Assembly: GCF_000972865.1 (NCBI RefSeq)
Contig: NZ_CP011144.1
Span: 3,655,118-3,719,117 of the forward strand
From: Pseudoxanthomonas suwonensis
GTDB lineage: Bacteria > Pseudomonadota > Gammaproteobacteria > Xanthomonadales > Xanthomonadaceae
Reading direction: 5' to 3'
Length of the DNA stretch: 64,000 bases
Shown: positions 59,129 to 64,000 of the stretch, in pieces
How the letters are laid out: the number at the start of each line of letters is the position of its first letter
Position numbering within the stretch: the first letter of the stretch is position 1
Notes under the pieces: model-generated
Seen by the model: only the letters and a program-made list of their open reading frames with translations
Databases searched by the model: none
What the model was told of the DNA's origin: nothing
Made by a program: the position numbers and the translations under genes

Positions 59129-59971
59129 ATGGTCCCGCGATCGCTTGCCTTCCTGCTCGTCTGCGTCTTCGGCACCGCATCGGCACAGGCGCCGGTGTTC
59201 GACATGCACGTGCACCTGCACGATGGCGAGGCGTCGCTGGCGGCCTACCGGGCCGATGTGGCGGCCTCGGGCCTGGAACTGTCCGGGCTGGCGGCGATGT
59301 GGTTCGGCGGCCCGCACCAGGCGCGAGCAGGCGATCCCGCGGCGATCCGCGCCGGCAACGACGGCGTCATCGCCCTCGCGCGCCGGCACCGGGACGTGGT
59401 GGCGGTGGCCACCGTGCATCCCTACGACGGCCAGGCCGCGCTGGACGAACTGGCGCGGGTGGCGGCGCAGGGCGTGCGGGTGCTCAAGCTGCACCCGCAC
59501 ACCCAGCAGTTCGACCTGGCCGATCCGCGCGTGTTGCCGCTGCTGCGCCGTGCAGGCGAACTGGATCTGGCGGTGCTGCTGGACAACGCCGGCATCGTCG
59601 CCGGCGACCACCAGCGGCTGTTCGACCTGGCGCTGCGGGCCCCGCAGACGACGTTCGTGTTCGCCCATATCGGCGGCCTGGGCTTCCGCTTCTGGAACGT
59701 CCTGGCACTGGCGCGCACCGCCGAGGGCTTCTCGATGGACAACGTCAACTTCGACATTTCGGCCACGGTGCTGCTGGTGGCCGACTCGCCGATCGAGGAC
59801 GAGTTCGTGTGGACGCTGCGCAACGTGGGCATCGACCGGGTCCTGGTGGGGTCGGACTATCCGCAGATCGGCCTGGGCCGTACCGTCGAGGCACTCGAGC
59901 GCCTGGGGCTGGACGAGGGGGAGAAGGCGAAGATCCGGTCCGGCAACGCACAGCGGCTGCTCGACCGTTAG
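59129..59971 (+). CDS. Exported amidohydrolase (amidohydrolase_2/TatD-like)
   Basis: 280 residues. A signal peptide (LAFLLVCVFGTASAQA) leads into a small TIM barrel with FDMHVHLHD, LKLHPHTQQFD, FAHIGGLGF and VLVGSDYPQIG, the ligand pattern of the decarboxylase/lactonase-type metal hydrolases. It is 205 bases from the lipoprotein at 57448 and divergent to it, so both may act on related exported substrates. The start is supported by GGAG upstream; no good alternative. Confidence 0.88.
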   Translation: MVPRSLAFLLVCVFGTASAQAPVFDMHVHLHDGEASLAAYRADVAASGLELSGLAAMWFGGPHQARAGDPAAIRAGNDGVIALARRHRDVVAVATVHPYDGQAALDELARVAAQGVRVLKLHPHTQQFDLADPRVLPLLRRAGELDLAVLLDNAGIVAGDHQRLFDLALRAPQTTFVFAHIGGLGFRFWNVLALARTAEGFSMDNVNFDISATVLLVADSPIEDEFVWTLRNVGIDRVLVGSDYPQIGLGRTVEALERLGLDEGEKAKIRSGNAQRLLDR

Positions 59972-60038
59972 CGCGGCAAGTACCGCGGCATGGCGATGAC
60001 GGGTGGAGATGCCTGCCCGCCCGGCCAGCGGCCCCGGT

Positions 60039-60434
60039 TCAGTCCGGGAACTGCTCCACATGGGTTTCGCCGCGCCGGCCGTAGTAGGTGACGTGGCGGC
60101 CGGTGATCCATACCGTGTAGCCAACGCAGCCGGCCAGCATCGACAGGCGCTTGAACTGCGGATACATGACCTGGTTGCGCTGGGCGCCGGCGATGGCCGC
60201 CCGGAGTGCGTCGACGTCGAACTCCTCGCTGATCGGGATGTCCGGTACGTCCAGGGCCAGGTCGAGCGGAGCGGCACCGCGCGGATAGTAGGTGGTGCGC
60301 CGGCTGCGGTAATCGACGACATAGGAGTCCACCCCGGCCACCACCATCAGGCCGACCACCTGGCCGAAATGCAGGCGTCCCTCGGCCGAGCCGGCGGCGG
60401 CTTCGCGGATCAGTTCGTAGGCGGGGCGGGCCAT
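60039..60434 (-). CDS. DUF1398 family protein
   Basis: 131 residues from the ATG at 60434. The family pattern is seen in HFGQVVGLMVVAGVDSYVVDYRSRRTTYY, then the phage-envelope-like end GCVGYTVWITGRHVTYYGRRGE and the terminal EQFPD. Function unknown; relatives include E. coli YbcV from a prophage. A decayed fragment of a second copy is at 46756. Confidence 0.88.
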   Translation of the reverse strand: MARPAYELIREAAAGSAEGRLHFGQVVGLMVVAGVDSYVVDYRSRRTTYYPRGAAPLDLALDVPDIPISEEFDVDALRAAIAGAQRNQVMYPQFKRLSMLAGCVGYTVWITGRHVTYYGRRGETHVEQFPD

Positions 60435-60740
60435 GGTGCGCGACTTGGGGGACGGCAAGTGCAGGGTACGCCTGTCTCCATGCCGATGCCCGTTGCGACA
60501 GGCATGCCGTAGGGGGCGGTGGCGGACCGGATGCCGGCGGACGTTGCCGGTCACCGGAAGCGCTTGGAAGTGGCGGCAACGGTGAAAGTCGGACCGCCGG
60601 GGGCGCAACGATGCATTCATGCCTGCGCACGCTATCGTCGTTCAGGCTGAACCTCAGCCATTTTTACCTGCCGAGGGCTCACGTCCCCGTGACCGCAATC
60701 GTCCTAGCCTTCCGTCCATGATTACTACCGGACCCAGGCC
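60435..60740. other. Gap between divergent DUF1398 and membrane-protein genes
   Basis: 306 bases. A short hairpin (GGCTGA-acc-TCAGCC, about 60646-60660) followed by ATTTTTA resembles a weak terminator on the plus strand, but no plus-strand gene ends before it. A small RNA ending there is possible but unsupported. No repeat of the families described was found. Confidence 0.35.
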
Positions 60741-61274
60741 ATGGACATCCTTTCCTCCGTGACCGGCGAGAAATCCGACAGCAAGGTGGCGGCGGTGTTC
60801 GACAGCGAACGCGAAGCCCGCGCCATCGCGCGGCAGGTGCAGCACATGCTCGGCGCGCAGCCGGCGCAGGTGCAGGTGATCACCCCGCAGGACACCCGGC
60901 CCGGCCGCAAGATGGAGCCGGAGGGACGCGGCATCTTCCGCACGATCATCGTCGCGCACTACAAGCTGGGGCTGATCGGCCTGGGCTTGGGCGTGCTGCT
61001 GTTCGCCGTGTTGTATGCGGTGGGACTGGAAGCGGTGGTGCTCTCGCCGGGCCTGGCCGCCGCACTGATCATCGGCTACGGCGGCGTGTTCGGCCTGATG
61101 GCCGGCGGCCTGGTGTCGCTGCGGCCGGACCACAGCCCGTACGTGGCCAAGGTCCGCACCGCGTTGAAGGAGGGCCGCTGCGCGGTCGTGGTGCATGCCT
61201 TCGACGACAGCGAGCGTGACCGCGCGCATGAAATGCTCTCGGCGCACGGCGGCGAAACGATCCGTACTCTGTAG
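60741..61274 (+). CDS. Membrane protein with N-terminal general-stress-like fold
   Basis: 177 residues. The N-terminal part (KVAAVFDSEREARAIARQVQ, AQVQVITPQD) resembles the small alpha/beta domain of stress proteins that also appears in RibA-annotated homologues. Two membrane helices follow (LGLIGLGLGVLLFAVLYAVGL and LAAALIIGYGGVFGLMAGGLV), and the C-terminus (RCAVVVHAFDDSERDRAHEML) repeats the first fold. Function unknown; the two halves may form a sensory membrane unit. Confidence 0.8.
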   Translation: MDILSSVTGEKSDSKVAAVFDSEREARAIARQVQHMLGAQPAQVQVITPQDTRPGRKMEPEGRGIFRTIIVAHYKLGLIGLGLGVLLFAVLYAVGLEAVVLSPGLAAALIIGYGGVFGLMAGGLVSLRPDHSPYVAKVRTALKEGRCAVVVHAFDDSERDRAHEMLSAHGGETIRTL

Positions 61275-61361
61275 CGAACGGCAAGGCGCCAGGCAGGGGG
61301 AGTTGGCCGGGCCGGCGATTTGGTACGCTGCGCGCCCTTTCCTGGCCAGGAATCCAGACCG

Positions 61362-62252
61362 GTGTCCTTCCTGCTGTGGTTGCGCGCGACCCTGATCCTG
61401 TTGCTGATCGCGGCCAACACCCTGCTGCACGCGATCCCGCTGCTGGCGGCGGCGCTGGTGAAGGCGGTATTGCCGTTCCCGCCCGTGCGGCGGGCGTTCG
61501 ACCCGCTGTTGACCGGTATCGCCGAAAGCTGGATCGGGCTGAACAGCGCGATGATGGGGGTGTTCACCGGCACCCGTTTCCAGGTCGAGCAGGATGCCGC
61601 CCTGCAGCGCGACGGTCACTACCTGGTGCTGGCCAACCACCAGAGCTGGGTGGACATCGTGGTGCTGCAGAAGGTGTTCAACCGGCGCATCCCGCTGCTG
61701 CGGTTCTTCCTCAAACGCCAGCTGTTCTGGGTGCCGGTGCTGGGCCTGGCCTGGTGGGCGCTGGACTTCCCGTTCATGGGCCGCTACACGCGCAGGCAGA
61801 TCGCGAAGAACCCGGAGCTGGGCCGGCGCGACATGGAGGTCACCCGCCGCGCCTGCGAGAAGTTCCGCGACATCCCGGTGGCGGTGATGAATTTCGTTGA
61901 GGGCACCCGCTTCACCCCGGCCAAGCACGCCGGCCAGGCCTCGCCATACCGGCACCTGCTCAAGCCCAAGTCCGGCGGCGTGGCCTTCGTGATCGACGCG
62001 ATGGGGCAGGGACTGCACGCGGTGCTGGACGTGACAATCGCCTATCCCGGCGGCCGGCCCACGATGATCGACCTGATGGCCGACCGCGTGCCGGAGGTGT
62101 GCGTGCGGGTACGGCAGCGCCCGATCCCGGCCGAACTGGCCGCCGGCAGCTACCAGGACGACCGCGCCTTCCGCGCCCGTTTCCAGCAGTGGATGAACGG
62201 GCTGTGGGAGGAGAAGGACGCCGACCTCGAGTGGTTCCTCGAGTCCAGGTAG
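61362..62252 (+). CDS. PlsC-type acyltransferase (YihG-like)
   Basis: 296 residues from GTG at 61362 (CAGGAA upstream); no ATG fits. A membrane helix (FLLWLRATLILLLIAANTLL) is followed by the acyltransferase domain with NHQSWVD (H93 to D98, HX4D), LKRQLFWVPVLG and FVEGTRFTP. It should acylate lysophospholipids in the inner membrane. The closest functional label is the E. coli YihG group, which shapes phosphatidylglycerol acyl chains. Single gene. Confidence 0.93.
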   Translation: MSFLLWLRATLILLLIAANTLLHAIPLLAAALVKAVLPFPPVRRAFDPLLTGIAESWIGLNSAMMGVFTGTRFQVEQDAALQRDGHYLVLANHQSWVDIVVLQKVFNRRIPLLRFFLKRQLFWVPVLGLAWWALDFPFMGRYTRRQIAKNPELGRRDMEVTRRACEKFRDIPVAVMNFVEGTRFTPAKHAGQASPYRHLLKPKSGGVAFVIDAMGQGLHAVLDVTIAYPGGRPTMIDLMADRVPEVCVRVRQRPIPAELAAGSYQDDRAFRARFQQWMNGLWEEKDADLEWFLESR

Positions 62253-62349
62253 CGGCCGGTTCTGCGCACGGCAGGCGGCGACGGGTGGGCGTCGTCGCCG
62301 GACCGGCTACCATCGGCGGCGATCCACAGGGGCACAGGAGCAAGATGCG

Positions 62350-62988
62350 ATGGCCGGATTCGGGATGAGTCGCGTCGCCGCGGTCGCACTGGCATCGTGC
62401 CTGGGCATGGTGGCGCAGGCAGCCGAACTGCGCGGCGTGCAAGTGCTGGCGCATACGGGGCCGGAGTATTCCTTCTCAGGCTGGCGCAGCGAGGGGCCGC
62501 CACCGCGGGCGCTGGACGTGCACCTGGAACTGGGCGACCAGATATACGGCGCCACCCTGCAGCTGGAGCCGGAGCGGCCCGGCGGCCGCTACCGGGTACA
62601 GGTGCAGTACGAAACCAGCATGGGCCTGGCCGCCGGAGGCCCGCACCTGGACCTGCTGGACTGGAAGCACTGCAACTCCGCCTGGATGCCGGCGCAATCG
62701 TCGGAGCCCCTGTCGTTCGTCCTGCCCACGCCGACGCCGGAACAGCAGTCGTGCTTCCCGGACTACACGCGCGAGGAACTGGAGCAGGCGGTGCGGGCGC
62801 TGGGCCTAAGGATGGGCAATCCCGCCCTGGCCGAGGCATGGCTGGACGACCTGCACGGAGTGACCTCCGACATCGGCGTGTACCCGTTCGTGGAGATCGG
62901 CCGGGTGCGGGTGAAGCTGGAGGTGGAACGCGGCGGGGACTGGGACGAGATCGCGGTGCTGACCTTCCTGCCGCCGATGGGATGTTGA
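62350..62988 (+). CDS. Exported protein of unknown function
   Basis: 212 residues from ATG at 62350 (AGGAG 11 bases upstream). A signal peptide (SRVAAVALASCLGMVAQAAE) precedes a beta-rich domain: PRALDVHLELGDQIYGATLQ, GRYRVQVQYETSMGLAAGGPHLDL and VEIGRVRVKLEVERGG. Three cysteines (WKHCNSAW, SCFPDY and the terminal GC) may pair. I do not recognise a family. Two bases of spacing type suggest co-transcription with the small gene 11 bases later. Confidence 0.75.
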   Translation: MAGFGMSRVAAVALASCLGMVAQAAELRGVQVLAHTGPEYSFSGWRSEGPPPRALDVHLELGDQIYGATLQLEPERPGGRYRVQVQYETSMGLAAGGPHLDLLDWKHCNSAWMPAQSSEPLSFVLPTPTPEQQSCFPDYTREELEQAVRALGLRMGNPALAEAWLDDLHGVTSDIGVYPFVEIGRVRVKLEVERGGDWDEIAVLTFLPPMGC

Positions 62989-62999
62989 GGAGGGACGCG

Positions 63000-63143
63000 A
63001 TGAACGACAAGAGCCAGGCCGCCGAGGCGAGCCAGTGGGCCAACCTGGAGAAGCGGACCGGCTGGAGCCGGAGCGAGTCGATCGCCGAGGCCAACGCCGC
63101 CGGGGTCGAGGCCTGGCACAGGCATGCCTGCGACGCTGCCTGA
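63000..63143 (+). CDS. Small soluble protein, 47 residues
   Basis: ATG at 63000 with a strong ribosome site (GAGGAGGGACGCG), 47 codons, TGA at 63141-63143. The product is hydrophilic, begins MNDKSQAAEASQWANLEKR and contains tryptophans at about 13, 22 and 39. No family recognised. It follows the exported protein after 11 bases, so the two are probably translated from one message. Confidence 0.65.
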   Translation: MNDKSQAAEASQWANLEKRTGWSRSESIAEANAAGVEAWHRHACDAA

Positions 63144-63254
63144 CAGCCACCTGCGACGCGGCCGCCGCCGGGCGTTGCCCGGGTCGGCATTGTCGATCCG
63201 CGGGCCCCTGGGCCGTCGCCACCGCATAGACCCATCCAGCGAGGGAGGATGCCC

Positions 63255-64000
63255 ATGCCGCTCGTCAAGCCGATCACTCCGCACCTGTGGTTCGACACCC
63301 AGGCCCGCGAAGCCGCCGAGTTCTATTGTTCGCTGTTGCCGGACTCCCGGATCGAATCGCTGGCGACCCTGCGCGACACCCCGTCGGGCGACTGCGAGGT
63401 GGTGTCCTTCGTCCTGCACGGCCAGCCGTTCATGGCGATCAGCGCCGGGCCGCATTTCACCTTCAACCCGTCGGTCTCGTTCTTCCTCAACTTCGATCCC
63501 TCGCGCGAGCCGGATGCGCGCGCGCGGCTGGACCGCACCTGGGCGGCGCTGGCCGAAGGCGGCCAGGCATTGATGCCGCTGGACGCCTATCCCTTCAGTC
63601 CGCGCTACGGCTGGGTGCAGGACCGCTACGGGCTGTCCTGGCAGCTGATCCTGTCCGCTCCGGACGGCGAGCCGCGGCCGCCGGTCATGCCTGCGCTGCT
63701 GTTCACCGGCGAGGTCTACGGCCAGGCCGCCGAGGCCGGCGCGTTCTACCGCTCGGTGTTCGACGGTTCGCGCGAGGGCCAGCTGGCGCCGTACCCGGAG
63801 GACACGGAGACCGACCGGGCGGGTGCCCTGATGTACTCGGACTTCCGCCTGGGCGAGACCTGGTTCGCGGCGATGGAAAGCGGGTATCCGCACGGCTTCG
63901 TCTTCAACGAGGCGGTGTCGTTCCTGGTCCACTGCCGCGACCAGGCCGAGATCGACCGCTACTGGGCGGCGCTGTCGCACGTGCCGGAGGCCGAGCAGTG
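63255..64000 (+). CDS. PhnB-like VOC protein, two-domain, 3' end outside window
   Basis: 248 codons visible from ATG at 63255 (GAGGGAGG 7-14 bases upstream); no stop before the window edge. Two VOC modules in tandem: ITPHLWFDTQAREAAEFYCSL with FNPSVSFFLNFD and RYGWVQDRYGLSWQLIL, then a second beginning MPALLFTGEVYGQAAEAGAFY. The duplicated arrangement is known for PhnB-like proteins. The reaction is unknown. It is the third PhnB-like gene in the window. Confidence 0.9.
   Translation, partial: MPLVKPITPHLWFDTQAREAAEFYCSLLPDSRIESLATLRDTPSGDCEVVSFVLHGQPFMAISAGPHFTFNPSVSFFLNFDPSREPDARARLDRTWAALAEGGQALMPLDAYPFSPRYGWVQDRYGLSWQLILSAPDGEPRPPVMPALLFTGEVYGQAAEAGAFYRSVFDGSREGQLAPYPEDTETDRAGALMYSDFRLGETWFAAMESGYPHGFVFNEAVSFLVHCRDQAEIDRYWAALSHVPEAEQ

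Noticed and set aside
1..64000. Search for tRNA, rRNA and cobalamin riboswitch near icmF
   Set aside because: No cloverleaf, rRNA-like segment or B12-box sequence was recognised by eye; a covariance-model scan would be needed to exclude them.

Overview
The window is very GC-rich and densely coded, with short gaps and no RNA genes that I could see. The gene set (leucine/isovalerate catabolism, fused isobutyryl-CoA mutase, cytochrome c-FTR1 iron permease, lipidated subtilase autotransporter, many exported hydrolases) and the style of the dispersed hairpin repeats suggest a Gammaproteobacterium of the Xanthomonadaceae/Lysobacteraceae (Lysobacter, Luteimonas and relatives). That placement is inference from gene content; no marker gene is present.

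Layout. 1-1133: tail of a PLP aminotransferase and a MOSC protein. 1447-8197 (minus): a tight operon of enoyl-CoA hydratase, VOC protein, methylcrotonyl-CoA carboxylase alpha, HMG-CoA lyase and a PAS-GGDEF-EAL c-di-GMP protein, the last three joined by 4-base ATGA overlaps. 8635-12609 (minus): FTR1 permease with a Fur-like box, a GH8 exo-oligoxylanase-type lipoprotein and an AHSA1/SRPBCC protein. 12705-17474 (minus): SDR, methylcrotonyl-CoA carboxylase beta, two alanine-rich lipoproteins, thiolase. 17637-20507: lipidated subtilase autotransporter. 20743-23256 (minus): isovaleryl-CoA dehydrogenase and leucine dehydrogenase. 23481-29274 (plus): TetR regulator, alpha/beta hydrolase, and the fused isobutyryl-CoA mutase IcmF. 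29298 to about 30860: a lower-GC patch with an Mrr-type nuclease and a small membrane protein. 30819-64000: mostly single genes for exported or envelope proteins (metallopeptidases, amidohydrolases, LD-carboxypeptidase, CPBP protease, PQQ sugar dehydrogenase, beta-helix protein, acyltransferase), three PhnB-like VOC proteins, transport and stress genes, and several tiny genes.

How the genes work together. Leucine dehydrogenase, isovaleryl-CoA dehydrogenase, both carboxylase subunits, methylglutaconyl-CoA hydratase, HMG-CoA lyase and thiolase make up nearly the whole route from leucine to acetyl-CoA. Only the branched-chain ketoacid dehydrogenase is not in the window. IcmF links the neighbouring C4/C5 acyl-CoA pools. 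A c-di-GMP enzyme is translationally coupled to the end of the pathway operon.

Most unusual. The icmF gene carries three separate palindromic repeat insertions, all in frame and all between domains. One has a 34/36-identical intergenic copy at 54107-54142, and relatives of the other two lie just downstream of icmF. A second family of dispersed hairpins (TAGGAGC...GCTCCTA) recurs at least five times between genes, and one copy supplies the stop codon of a gene.
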